The notes: generated from the sequence alone by a model not told the origin. A DNA stretch of 64,000 nucleotides from Eledone cirrhosa (GCA_964016885.1 OZ024741.1:25378374-25442373); one strand, 5' to 3'; counted from the stretch's first letter, positions 12,315 to 59,965 are shown. Program-made: numbers and translations.

Positions 12315-13735
12315 GTAGGAACTGAGGGTCGCATGGTAAATATCCAAGTTAATACTACATCAGTAAATTTAACAATAATAACGTCATGAAAAACTACTAA
12401 GAGAAACCCTCGAAAATTTATCGTTAATACAGCAGGGAAAATTTAACGCTAATACAGCAGGGAACATCATAATATTAACGACAATATGTAGGCTAAAATA
12501 CCTTCGTAGATTAGATGGATGGCTGGAAAAATTGGAATCAGCTCTAGTGATACATTTTAGCAGAGAAGAATGGGAAAGTGTCTTATCTCTTCAATATTTT
12601 CAGATTGAATGAATTAGGTTAAAGACAGGGTAGTAAGCCTTAAAGAAGTGCATAGAGAGGGGGGGGGTAGGAACTGAGGGTCGCATGGTAAATAACTGAG
12701 AGAGATACAATAGGATTAGAATACCGCATGGTAAATATCCAAGTTAATACTACATCAGTAAAATTAACAATAATAATAACATCATGAAAAACTACTAAGA
12801 GAAACCCTCGAAAATTTATCGCTAATACAGCAGGGAAAATTTAACGCTAATACAGCAGGGAACATCATAATATTAACGACAATATGTAGGCTAAAATACC
12901 TTCGTAGATTAGATGGATGGCTGGAAAAATTGGAATCAGCTCTAGTGATACATTTTAGCAGAGAAGAATGGGAAAGTGTCTTATCTCTTCAATATTTTCA
13001 GATTGAATGAATTAGGTTAAAGACAGGGTAGTAAGCCTTAAAGAAGTGCATAGAGAGGGGGGGGTAGGAACTGAGGGTCGCATGGTAAATAACTGAGAGA
13101 GATACAATAGGATTAGAATACCGCATGGTAAATATCCAAGTTAATAAGTTAATACTACATCAGTAAAATTAACAATAATAATAACATCATGAAAAACTAC
13201 TAAGAGAAACCCTCGAAAATTTATCGCTAATACAGCAGGGAAAATTTAACGCTAATACAGCAGGGAACATCATAATATTAACGACAATATGTAGGCTAAA
13301 ATACCTTCGTAGATTAGATGGATGGCTGGAAAAATTGGAATCAGCTCTAGTGATACATTTTAGCAGAGAAGAATGGGAAAGTGTCTTATCTCTTCAATAT
13401 TTTCAGATTGAATGAATTAGGTTAAAGACAGGGTAGTAAGCCTTAAAGAAGTGCATAGAGAGGGGGGGGGTAGGAACTGAGGGTCGCATGGTAAATAACT
13501 GAGAGAGATACAATAGGATTAGAATACCGCATGGTAAATATCCAAGTTAATAAGTTAATACTACATCAGTAAAATTAACAATAATAATAACGTCATGAAA
13601 AACTACTAAGAGAAACCCTCGAAAATTTATCGCTAATACAGCAGGGAAAATTTAACGCTAATACAGCAGGGAACATCATAATATTAACGACAATATGTAG
13701 GCTAAAATACCTTCGTAGATTAGATGGATGGCTGG
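12315..13735 (-). promoter_or_regulatory. LINE 5' tandem monomers, about 400 bp each, putative promoter
   Basis: Four head-to-tail units start at 12315, 12667, 13064 and 13470 (the GTAGGAACTGAGGGTCGCAT mark), giving lengths of 352, 397, 406 and a truncated 266 bp. The unit nearest the ORF lacks about 45 bp lying between two copies of CGCATGGTAAAT. Units 3 and 4 carry an extra AAGTTAAT. Each unit contains an internal direct repeat around GCTAATACAGCAGGGAA and a G run of 8-10. The distal unit stops abruptly at the satellite junction. Tandem 5' monomers that act as promoters are known in mouse L1. A promoter role here is inferred from position only. Confidence 0.7.
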
Positions 13736-16700
13736 AATATATAGCGTTCAATATCAACTGAGACAATATATAGCGTTCAATATCAACTGAGACAATATAT
13801 ACAGTTCAATGATATTAACTGAGACAGTATATAGAGTTCAATGATATCAACTGAGGCAATATATAGAGTTCAATGATATCAACTTAGACAATATATAGAG
13901 TTCAATATCAACTGAGACAGTATATAGAGTTCAATGATATCAACTGAGACAATATATAGAGTTCAATGACATCAACTGAGACAATATATAGAGTTCAATA
14001 TCAACTGAGACAATATATACAGTTCAATGATATCAACTGAGACAGTATATAGAGTTCAATGATATCAACTGAGACAATATATAGAGTTCAATGATATCAA
14101 CTGAGACAATATATAGAGTTCAATATCAACTGAGACAGTATATAGAGTTCAATGATATCAACTGAGACAATATATAGAGTTCAATGACATCAACTGAGAC
14201 AATATATAGAGTTCAATATCAACTGAGACAATATATACAGTTCAATGATATCAACTGAGACAGTATATAGAGTTCAATGATATCAACTGAGACAGTATAT
14301 AGAGTTCAATGATATCAACTGAGACAGTATATAGAGTTCAATGATATCAACTGAGACAATATATACAGTTCAATGATATCAACTGAGACAGTATATAGAG
14401 TTCAATGATATCAACTGAGACAATATATAGAGTTCAATGATATCAACTGAGACAATATATAGAGTTGAATGATATCAACTGAGACAATATATAGAGTTCA
14501 ATGATATCAACTGAGACCTTATATAGAGTTCAATGATATCAACTGAGACAATATATAGAGTTCAATGATATCAACTGAGACAGTATATACAGTTCAATGA
14601 TATCAACTGAGACAATATATAGAGTTCAATATCAACTGAGACAATATATACAGTTCAATGATATCAACTGAGACAGTATATAGAGTTCACTGATATCAAC
14701 TGAGACAATATATAGAGTTCAATGATATCAACTGAGACAATATATAGAGTTCAATATCAACTGAGACAGTATATAGAGTTCAATGATATCAACTGAGACA
14801 ATATATAGTGTTCAATATCAACTGAGACAGTATATACAGTTCAATGGTATCAACTGAGACAGTATATACAGTTCAATATCAACTGAGACAATATATAGCG
14901 TTCAATATCAACTGAGACAATATATAGCGTTCAATATCAACTGAGACAATATATACAGTTCAATGATATTAACTGAGACAGTATATAGAGCTCAATGATA
15001 TCAACTGAGACAATATATAGAGTTCAATGATATCAACTGAGACAATATATAGAGTTCAATATCAACTGAGACAGTATATAGAGTTCAATGATATCAACTG
15101 AGACAATATATAGAGTTCAATGATATCAATTGAGACAGTATATAGAGTTCAATGATATCAACTGAGACAATATTTAGAGTTCAATGATATCAACTGAGAC
15201 AGTATATACAGTTCAACGATATCAACTGAGACAATATATAGAGTTCAATGATATCAACTGAGACAATATATAGAGTTCGATGATATCAACTGAGACAGTA
15301 TATAGAGTTCAATGATATCAACTGAGACTATATATACAGTTCAATGATATCAACTGAGACAGTATATACAGTTGAATGATATCAACTGAGACAATATATA
15401 GAGTTCAATATCAACTGAGACAATATATACAGTTCAATGATATCAACTGAGACAGTATATAGAGTTCACTGATATCAACTGAGACAATATATAGAGTTCA
15501 ATGATATCAACTGAGACAATATATAGAGTTCAATATCAACTGAGACAGTATATAGAGTTCAATGATATCAACTGAGACAATATATAGAGTTCCTTCTCAA
15601 CTGAGACAGTATATACAGTTCAATGATATCAACTGAGACAGTATATACAGTTCAATATCAACTGAGACAATATATAGCGTTCAATATCAACTGAGACAAT
15701 ATATACAGTTCAATGATATTAACTGAGACAGTATATAGAGTTCAATGATATCAACTGAGACAATATATAGAGTTCAATGATATCAACTGAGACAATATAT
15801 AGAGTTCAATATCAACTGAGACAGTATATAGAGTTCAATGATATCAACTGAGACAATATATAGAGTTCAATGACATCAACTGAGACAATATATAGAGTTC
15901 AATATCAACTGAGACAATATATACAGTTCAATGATATCAACTGAGACAGTATATAGAGTTCAATGATATCAACTGAGACAGTATATAGAGTTCAATGATA
16001 TCAACTGAGACAGTATATAGAGTTCAATGATATCAACTGAGACAATATATACAGTTCAATGATATCAACTGAGACAGTATATAGAGTTCAATGATATCAA
16101 CTGAGACAGTATATAGAGTTCAATGATATCAACTGAGACAATATATAGAGTTCAATGATATCAACTGAGACAATATATAGAGTTCAATGATATCAACTGA
16201 GACAATATATAGAGTTCAATGATATCAACTGAGACCTTATATAGAGTTCAATGATATCAACTGAGACAATATATAGAGTTCAATGATATCAACTGAGACA
16301 GTATATACAGTTCAATGATATCAACTGAGACAATATATAGAGTTCAATATCAACTGAGACAATATATACAGTTCAATGATATCAACTGAGACAGTATATA
16401 GAGTTCACTGATATCAACTGAGACAATATATAGAGTTCAATGATATCAACTGAGACAATATATAGAGTTCAATATCAACTGAGACAGTATATAGAGTTCA
16501 ATATCAACTGAGACAATATATAGAGTTCAATATCAACTGAGACAGTATATACAGTTCAATGATATCAACTGAGACAGTATATACAGTTCAATATCAACTG
16601 AGACAATATATAGCGTTCAATATCAACTGAGACAATATATAGCGTTCAATATCAACTGAGACAATATATACAGTTCAATGATATTAACTGAGACAGTATA

Positions 16701-19700
16701 TAGAGTTCAATGATATCAACTGAGACAATATATAGAGTTCAATGATATCAACTGAGACAATATATAGAGTTCAATATCAACTGAGACAGTATATAGAGTT
16801 CAATGATATCAACTGAGACAATATATAGAGTTCAATGATATCAATTGAGACAGTATATAGAGTTCAATGATATAAACTGAGACAATATATAGAGTTCAAT
16901 GATATCAACTGAGACAGTATATACAGTTCAACGATATCAACTGAGACAATATATAGAGTTCAATGATATCAACTGAGACAATATATAGAGTTCAATGATA
17001 TCAACTGAGACAGTATATAGAGTTCAATGACATCAACTGAGACAATATATAGAGTTCAATATCAACTGAGACAATATATACAGTTCAATGATATCAACTG
17101 AGACAGTATATAGATTTCAATGATATCAACTGAGACAGTATATAGAGATCAATGACATCAACTGAGACAATATATAGAGTTCAATATCAACTGAGACAAT
17201 ATATACAGTTCAATGATATCAACTGAGACAGTATATAGAGTTCAATGATATCAACTGAGACAGTATATAGAGTTCAATGATATCAACTGAGACAGTATAT
17301 AGAGTTCAATGATATCAACTGAGACAATATATACAGTTCAATGATATCAACTGAGACAGTATATACAGTTCAATGATATCAACTGAGACAATATATAGAG
17401 TTCAATGATATCAACTGAGACAGTATATAGAGTTCAATGATATCAACTGAGACAGTATATAGAGTTCAATGATATCAACTGAGACAGTATATAGAGTTCA
17501 ATGATATCAACTGAGACAGTATATACAGTTCAATGATATCAACTGAGACAATATATAGAGTTCAATATCAACTGAGACAATATATACAGTTCAATGATAT
17601 CAACTGAGACAGTATATAGAGTTCACTGATATCAACTGAGACAATATATAGAGTTCAATGATATCAACTGAGACAATATATAGAGTTCAATATCAACTGA
17701 GACAGTATATAGAGTTCAATGATATCAACTGAGACAATATATAGAGTTCAATATCAACTGAGACAGTATATACAGTTCAATGGTATCAACTGAGACAGTA
17801 TATACAGTTCAATATCAACTGAGACAATATATAGCGTTCAATATCAACTGAGACAATATATAGCGTTCAATATCAACTGAGACAATATATACAGTTCAAT
17901 GATATTAACTGAGACAGTATATAGAGTTCAATGATATCAACTGAGACAATATATAGAGTTCAATGATATCAACTGAGACAATATATAGAGTTCAATATCA
18001 ACTGAGACAGTATATAGAGTTCAATGATATCAACTGAGACAATATATAGAGTTCAATGATATCAATTGAGACAGCATATAGAGTTCAATGATATCAACTG
18101 AGACAATATATAGAGTTCAATGATATCAACTGAGACAGTATATACAGTTCAACGATATCAACTGAGACAATATATAGAGTTCAATATCAACTGAGACAAT
18201 ATATAGAGTTCAATGATATCAACTGAGACAGTATATAGAGTTCAATGACATCAACTGAGACAATATATAGAGTTCAATATCAACTGAGACAATATATACA
18301 GTTCAATGATATCAACTGAGACAGTATATAGAGTTCAATGATATCAACTGAGACTATATATACAGTTCAATGATATCAACTGAGACAGTATATACAGTTG
18401 AATGATATCAACTGAGACAATATATAGAGTTCAATATCAACTGAGACAATATATACAGTTCAATGATATCAACTGAGACAGTATATAGAGTTCACTGATA
18501 TCAACTGAGACAATATATAGAGTTCAATGATATCAACTGAGACAATATATAGAGTTCAATATCAACTGAGACAGTATATAGAGTTCAATGATATCAACTG
18601 AGACAATATATAGAGTTCAATATCAACTGAGACAGTATATACAGTTCAATGATATCAACTGAGACAGTATATAGAGTTCAATGATATCAACTGAGACTAT
18701 ATATACAGTTCAATGATATCAACTGAGACAGTATATACAGTTGAATGATATCAACTGAGACAATATATAGAGTTCAATATCAACTGAGACAATATATACA
18801 GTTCAATGATATCAACTGAGACAGTATATAGAGTTCACTGATATCAACTGAGACAATATATAGAGTTCAATGATATCAACTGAGACAATATATAGAGTTC
18901 AATATCAACTGAGACAGTATATAGAGTTCAATGATATCAACTGAGACAATATATAGAGTTCAATATCAACTGAGACAGTATATACAGTTCAATGATATCA
19001 ACTGAGACAGTATATACAGTTCAATATCAACTGAGACAATATATAGCGTTCAATATCAACTGAGACAATATATACAGTTCAATGATATTAACTGAGACAG
19101 TAACAGTATATAGAGTTCAATGATATCAACTGAGACAATATATAGAGTTCAATGATATCAACTGAGACAATATATAGAGTTCAATGATATCAATTGAGAC
19201 AGTATATAAAGTTCAATGATATCAACTGAGACAATATATAGAGTTCAATGATATCAACTGAGACAGTATATACAGTTCAATGATATCAACTGAGACAGTA
19301 TATAGAGTTCAATGATATCAACTGAGACAGTATATAGAGATCAATGACATCAACTGAGACAATATATAGAGTTCAATATCAACTGAGACAATATATACAG
19401 TTCAATGATATCAACTGAGACAGTATATAGAGTTCAATGATATCAACTGAGACAGTATATAGAGATCAATGACATCAACTGAGACAATATATAGAGTTCA
19501 ATATCAACTGAGACAATATATACAGTTCAATGATATCAACTGAGACAGTATATAGAGTTCAATGATATCAACTGAGACTATATATACAGTTCAATGATAT
19601 CAACTGAGACAGTATATACAGTTGAATGATATCAACTGAGACAATATATAGAGTTCAATATCAACTGAGACAATATATACAGTTCAATGATATCAACTGA

Positions 19701-22700
19701 GACAGTATATAGAGTTCACTGATATCAACTGAGACAATATATAGAGTTCAATGATATCAACTGAGACAATATATAGAGTTCAATATCAACTGAGACAGTA
19801 TATAGAGTTCAATGATATCAACTGAGACAATATATAGAGTTCAATATCAACTGAGACAGTATATACAGTTCAATGATATCAACTGAGACAGTATATACAG
19901 TTCAATATCAACTGAGACAATATATAGCGTTCAATATCAACTGAGACAATATATACAGTTCAATGATATTAACTGAGACAGTATATAGAGTTCAATGATA
20001 TCAACTGAGACAATATATACAGTTCAATGATATCAACTGAGACAATATATAGAGTTCAATATCAACTGAGACAGTATATAGAGTTCAATGATATCAACTG
20101 AGACAATATATAGAGTTCAATGACATCAACTGAGACAATATATAGAGTTCAATATCAACTGAGACAATATATACAGTTCAATGATATCAACTGAGACAGT
20201 ATATAGAGTTCAATGATATCAACTGAGACAGTATATAGAGTTCAATGATATCAACTGAGACAGTATATAGAGTTCAATGATATCAACTGAGACAATATAT
20301 ACAGTTCAATGATATCAACTGAGACAGTATATAGAGTTCAATGATATCAACTGAGACAGTATATAGAGTTCAATGATATCAACTGAGACAATATATAGAG
20401 TTCAATGATATCAACTGAGACAATATATAGAGTTCAATGATATCAACTGAGACCTTATATAGAGTTCAATGATATCAACTGAGACAATATATAGAGTTCA
20501 ATGATATCAACTGAGACAGTATATACAGTTCAATGATATCAACTGAGACAATATATAGAGTTCAATATCAACTGAGACAATATATACAGTTCAATGATAT
20601 CAACTGAGACAGTATATAGAGTTCACTGATATCAACTGAGACAATATATAGAGTTCAATGATATCAACTGAGACAATATATAGAGTTCAATATCAACTGA
20701 GACAGTATATAGAGTTCAATGATATCAACTGAGACAATATATAGAGTTCAATATCAACTGAGACAGTATATACAATTCAATGGTATCAACTGAGACAGTA
20801 TATACAGTTCAATATCAACTGAGACAATATATAGCGTTCAATATCAACTGAGACAATATATAGCGTTCAATATCAACTGAGACAATATATACAGTTCAAT
20901 GATATTAACTGAGACAGTATATAGAGTTCAATGATATCAACTGAGACAATATATAGAGTTCAATGATATCAACTGAGACAATATATAGAGTTCAATATCA
21001 ACTGAGACAGTATATAGAGTTCAATGATATCAACTGAGACAATATATAGAGTTCAATGATATCAATTGAGACAGCATATAGAGTTCAATGATATCAACTG
21101 AGACAATATATAGAGTTCAATGATATCAACTGAGACAGTATATACAGTTCAACGATATCAACTGAGACAATATATAGAGTTCAATATCAACTGAGACAAT
21201 ATATAGAGTTCAATGATATCAACTGAGACAGTATATAGAGTTCAATGACATCAACTGAGACAATATATAGAGTTCAATATCAACTGAGACAATATATACA
21301 GTTCAATGATATCAACTGAGACAGTATATAGAGTTCAATGATATCAACTGAGACTATATATACAGTTCAATGATATCAACTGAGACAGTATATACAGTTG
21401 AATGATATCAACTGAGACAATATATAGAGTTCAATATCAACTGAGACAATATATACAGTTCAATGATATCAACTGAGACAGTATATAGAGTTCACTGATA
21501 TCAACTGAGACAATATATAGAGTTCAATGATATCAACTGAGACAATATATAGAGTTCAATATCAACTGAGACAGTATATAGAGTTCAATGATATCAACTG
21601 AGACAATATATAGAGTTCAATATCAACTGAGACAGTATATACAGTTCAATGATATCAACTGAGACAGTATATAGAGTTCAATGATATCAACTGAGACTAT
21701 ATATACAGTTCAATGATATCAACTGAGACAGTATATACAGTTGAATGATATCAACTGAGACAATATATAGAGTTCAATATCAACTGAGACAATATATACA
21801 GTTCAATGATATCAACTGAGACAGTATATAGAGTTCACTGATATCAACTGAGACAATATATAGAGTTCAATGATATCAACTGAGACAATATATAGAGTTC
21901 AATATCAACTGAGACAGTATATAGAGTTCAATGATATCAACTGAGACAATATATAGAGTTCAATATCAACTGAGACAGTATATACAGTTCAATGATATCA
22001 ACTGAGACAGTATATACAGTTCAATATCAACTGAGACAATATATAGCGTTCAATATCAACTGAGACAATATATACAGTTCAATGATATTAACTGAGACAG
22101 TAACAGTATATAGAGTTCAATGATATCAACTGAGACAATATATAGAGTTCAATGATATCAACTGAGACAATATATAGAGTTCAATGATATCAATTGAGAC
22201 AGTATATAAAGTTCAATGATATCAACTGAGACAATATATAGAGTTCAATGATATCAACTGAGACAGTATATACAGTTCAATGATATCAACTGAGACAGTA
22301 TATAGAGTTCAATGATATCAACTGAGACAGTATATAGAGATCAATGACATCAACTGAGACAATATATAGAGTTCAATATCAACTGAGACAATATATACAG
22401 TTCAATGATATCAACTGAGACAGTATATAGAGTTCAATGATATCAACTGAGACAGTATATAGAGATCAATGACATCAACTGAGACAATATATAGAGTTCA
22501 ATATCAACTGAGACAATATATACAGTTCAATGATATCAACTGAGACAGTATATAGAGTTCAATGATATCAACTGAGACTATATATACAGTTCAATGATAT
22601 CAACTGAGACAGTATATACAGTTGAATGATATCAACTGAGACAATATATAGAGTTCAATATCAACTGAGACAATATATACAGTTCAATGATATCAACTGA

Positions 22701-25197
22701 GACAGTATATAGAGTTCACTGATATCAACTGAGACAATATATAGAGTTCAATGATATCAACTGAGACAATATATAGAGTTCAATATCAACTGAGACAGTA
22801 TATAGAGTTCAATGATATCAACTGAGACAATATATAGAGTTCAATATCAACTGAGACAGTATATACAGTTCAATGATATCAACTGAGACAGTATATACAG
22901 TTCAATATCAACTGAGACAATATATAGCGTTCAATATCAACTGAGACAATATATACAGTTCAATGATATTAACTGAGACAGTATATAGAGTTCAATGATA
23001 TCAACTGAGACAATATATACAGTTCAATGATATCAACTGAGACAATATATAGAGTTCAATATCAACTGAGACAGTATATAGAGTTCAATGATATCAACTG
23101 AGACAATATATAGAGTTCAATGACATCAACTGAGACAATATATAGAGTTCAATATCAACTGAGACAATATATACAGTTCAATGATATCAACTGAGACAGT
23201 ATATAGAGTTCAATGATATCAACTGAGACAGTATATAGAGTTCAATGATATCAACTGAGACAGTATATAGAGTTCAATGATATCAACTGAGACAATATAT
23301 ACAGTTCAATGATATCAACTGAGACAGTATATAGAGTTCAATGATATCAACTGAGACAGTATATAGAGTTCAATGATATCAACTGAGACAATATATAGAG
23401 TTCAATGATATCAACTGAGACAATATATAGAGTTCAATGATATCAACTGAGACCTTATATAGAGTTCAATGATATCAACTGAGACAATATATAGAGTTCA
23501 ATGATATCAACTGAGACAGTATATACAGTTCAATGATATCAACTGAGACAATATATAGAGTTCAATATCAACTGAGACAATATATACAGTTCAATGATAT
23601 CAACTGAGACAGTATATAGAGTTCACTGATATCAACTGAGACAATATATAGAGTTCAATGATATCAACTGAGACAATATATAGAGTTCAATATCAACTGA
23701 GACAGTATATAGAGTTCAATGATATCAACTGAGACAATATATAGAGTTCAATATCAACTGAGACAGTATATACAGTTCAATGATATCAACTGAGACAGTA
23801 TATACAGTTCAATATCAACTGAGACAATATATAGCGTTCAATATCAACTGAGACAATATATAGCGTTCAATATCAACTGAGACAATATATACAGTTCAAT
23901 GATATTAACTGAGACAGTATATAGAGTTCAATGATATCAACTGAGACAATATATAGAGTTCAATGATATCAACTGAGACAATATATAGAGTTCAATATCA
24001 ACTGAGACAGTATATAGAGTTCAATGATATCAACTGAGACAATATATAGAGTTCAATGATATCAATTGAGACAGTATATAGAGTTCAATGATATCAACTG
24101 AGACAATATATAGAGTTCAATGATATCAACTGAGACAGTATATACAGTTCAACGATATCAACTGAGACAATATATAGAGTTCAATGATATCAACTGAGAC
24201 AATATATAGAGTTCAATGATATCAACTGAGACAGTATATAGAGTTCAATGACATCAACTGAGACAATATATAGAGTTCAATATCAACTGAGACAATATAT
24301 ACAGTTCAATGATATCAACTGAGACAGTATATAGAGTTCAATGATATCAACTGAGACAGTATATAGAGATCAATGACATCAACTGAGACAATATATAGAG
24401 TTCAATATCAACTGAGACAATATATACAGTTCAATGATATCAACTGAGACAGTATATAGAGTTCAATGATATCAACTGAGACAGTATATAGAGTTCAATG
24501 ATATCAACTGAGACAGTATATAGAGTTCAATGATATCAACTGAGACAATATATACAGTTCAATGATATCAACTGAGACAGTATATACAGTTCAATGATAT
24601 CAACTGAGACAATATATAGAGTTCAATGATATCAACTGAGACAGTATATAGAGTTCAATGATATCAACTGAGACAGTATATAGAGTTCAATGATATCAAC
24701 TGAGACAATATATAGAGTTCAATGATATCAACTGAGACAATATATAGAGTTCAATGATATCAACTGAGACAGTATATAGAGTTCAATATCAACTGAGACA
24801 GTATATAGAGTTCAATGATATCAACTGAGACAGTATATAGAGTTCAATGATATCAACTGAGACAATATATAGAGTTCAATGATATCAACTGAGACAATAT
24901 ATAGAGTTCAATATCAACAGAGACAGTATATAGATTTCAATGATATCAACTGAGACAGTATATAGAGTTCAATGATATCAACTGAGACAGTATATAGAGT
25001 TCAATGATATCAACTGAGACAATATATAGAGTTCAATGATATCAACTGAGACAATATATAGAGTTCAATGATATCAACTGAGACAATATATAGAGTTCAA
25101 TGATATCAACCGAGACAGTATATAGAGTTCAATGATATCAACTGACACAGTATATACAGTTCAATGATATCAACTGAGACAGTATATAGAGTTCAAT
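13736..25197. repeat. Array 1, right part: 32/29-bp satellite with a 3.0-kb higher-order unit
   Basis: This is the continuation of the same satellite after the LINE insertion, about 370 units. It ends at 25197 where unique intron sequence begins. From about 17.5 kb the array repeats with an offset of exactly 3000 bp: 17821, 20821 and 23821 start the same text, as do 18001, 21001 and 24001. Only occasional single-base differences appear. Phase is lost near 24180 by a 3-bp indel. If the NDUFS1 gene continues leftward, this array is intronic. Confidence 0.96.
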
Positions 25198-25781
25198 TAA
25201 CTGCAATGGATTTCAACTAAAACCCTGCAAACTTCATTTTGTAAATTTGGATTGTTTAGTGATTCTTTAAAATATAACTGATTCAGATAGAAAGTTTCAT
25301 TCAGTGCTCATAGCTTTTCCAGAGTCTCTTCAATTGGACTACTCTTGGGTCCCAAATAATAGGGAGGAGGAATTTTTCTAGGTTGTCTCTATTGATATTT
25401 TTGAAAACCAGAATTAGTCGTTTAGTTTACATACTGAGACCCCCAACCCATCCTATTTATTTTATAAAATATGGGGTTTCTAGTGATGTACTTTTTTTGT
25501 CATGTATAATGTTTTTAATTTCTAAAGAAAATTGTCACAGGAATGCTACCACTTAAAATAAAATTTCACTGGAGATAGATTAGCATATGCCCGGCAGGGT
25601 GGTAATTTGAATATATTGGGGAGCAATTTTGCTAACTTTTAAATTATATCTTTTTAGCACCAAACATTTTTTAAAGTTAGACAGGAAGGGCACATCAATT
25701 TTGTTTAGATGTTGTGGTGGAGAGGTAAAGTATTACTGAATTCCTGGGAAGAAATGCAATGAGAAAACAAATAAAACTTAC
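25198..25781. other. Intron sequence after exon i, with one arm of an inverted repeat
   Basis: This is AT-rich intron between the last visible exon and array 1. Positions about 25340-25565 are a diverged copy, inverted, of 29725-29970. Shared landmarks are TTGGGTCCCAAATA, TTTTTCTAGGTTGTCTC and GGAATGCTACCACTTAAAAT. No coding potential is seen. Confidence 0.8.
25340..25565 (+). repeat. Unclassified dispersed repeat, copy 1 (inverted relative to copy 2)
   Basis: Landmarks in order are TTGGGTCCCAAATAATAGGG, AATTTTTCTAGGTTGTCTC, CCCCCAACCCAT, GTACTTTTTTTGTCATGTAT and GGAATGCTACCACTTAAAAT. The same order appears on the minus strand at 29970-29725. I do not recognise terminal repeats or a tRNA head, so the class is unknown. 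Confidence 0.75.
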
Positions 25782-59037
<33,256 letters not shown>

Positions 59038-59489
59038 CTGAAATTAAAACAAGGGGAAATGTAATAACATTGTTTCTACATTCACTTTTCCATGTATGTA
59101 TGACTGTAAGTATATTCCAAGTTCCATGTCTTAGTTTTGCACTTCAGTAGTTAGAATTTTCATAGGACATTTCTTTTCAAGGTCATAAGCAATGTAACTT
59201 TTTCTGATATATCCTATAAACCCAGGAAAGGCCAGGTAGTGCTACTAGTATTTTATACTACTAAGTTTCACAGTTGTTTGTCACACACCTACAACCAGGT
59301 CACTGATATTCTACTTTATTGTATCTGTTAGAAGTTAGTTGTTGCCTAGTTTTTATAGGACAGAGAGTATAACTGGAACCTGGTCATTGAATTGTAACAT
59401 ATATTGATCATCATCATCGTTTAATGTCTATCTTCCCCGCTAGCTTGGATATGGAATTTTTTTAGCTATTTTAAGAAGCCAGACCCAAC
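59038..59489. other. Intron upstream of exon a, first part
   Basis: No coding sequence or upstream NDUFS1 exon was recognised. At about 59408-59450 ATCATCATCATCGTTTAATG and CCCGCTAGCTTGG form another diverged LINE/SINE tail. Confidence 0.6.
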
Positions 59490-59497
59490 ATTTAATG

Positions 59498-59629
59498 CAA
59501 ACTATGGCCTGCGAGCCACATGCAGCCCGTTTGGCTTTCTTAATGACACACCTAATTTCAAAATTGCCTTGAATTTGTTATCAGTGCTGCCAATGTGGCT
59601 CACTGCTCAATAAAGGTTGCCCATGTCTG
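59498..59629. mobile_element. hAT-like MITE, 132 bp, with 8-bp target duplication
   Basis: The element begins CAAACTATGGCCTGCGAGCC and ends GGTTGCCCATGTCTG. The ends form imperfect terminal inverted repeats (CAAACTATGGCC against CAGACATGGGCA). It is flanked on both sides by ATTTAATG (59490-59497 and 59630-59637), the 8-bp duplication typical of hAT transposons. The internal ACATGCAGCCCG is also typical of such elements. No transposase is encoded. Confidence 0.75.
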
Positions 59630-59637
59630 ATTTAATG

Positions 59638-59965
59638 CTTGCTGTCAACTGAGGATAGACTTAAACCAACAAAGAAAGACAGTCTCTATATTCTGGCAGA
59701 TATATTCCTGTCAACCATAATGTAGTGTCAATAGCAAATAAGAGATTAACGAAGTTAAGTAAAACAGGTACTAGGTGATGTACAGGTAAGTGTGGTAAAG
59801 TAGAAATGTCTTGTTTAAGAAGCAGAGATTGCAGAGTAGAGGTAACACCACAAATGGAAATACAGCTCAACCAAAGACATCAGCTGTGACTGTAACACAG
59901 AATCACAAACTGTTGAATTGCCTTCTATTGACCTTTCTATGTATAATGAAGTTGCCGAAACATAT
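59638..59965. other. Unique intron sequence before array 3
   Basis: Nothing recognised. A 69-codon open frame on the minus strand (59870-59661) has no family features and is probably chance. Confidence 0.5.

Larger units (their letters stand above)
8681..13735 (-). mobile_element. RTE-like non-LTR retrotransposon, near full length, inserted in array 1
   Basis: The element lies on the minus strand. In order it has tandem 5' monomers (13735-12315), a 242-bp linker, one long ORF (12072-8971) and a 290-bp 3' region. The 3' region ends in a short GAT-type repeat (plus strand CATCATCAC at 8681) rather than poly(A), typical of RTE elements. The satellite is cut cleanly: the left flank ends AATATAT and the right flank resumes with AATATAT, giving a 7-bp target-site duplication, although the target is itself AT-repetitive. 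The 3' region contains the motif (minus strand) CCATGCTAGCGTGG that is also the tail of nearby SINEs. It has the same orientation as NDUFS1. Confidence 0.92.

Noticed and set aside
8674..13742. Taking array 1 left and right of the LINE as two independent satellites
   Set aside because: The unit, variants and phase continue across the insertion, so it is one array split by the element.
59661..59870. Minus-strand 69-codon frame that could be an upstream NDUFS1 exon
   Set aside because: The peptide does not match the N-terminus of NDUFS1 or any family I know, and no matching splice sites were seen.
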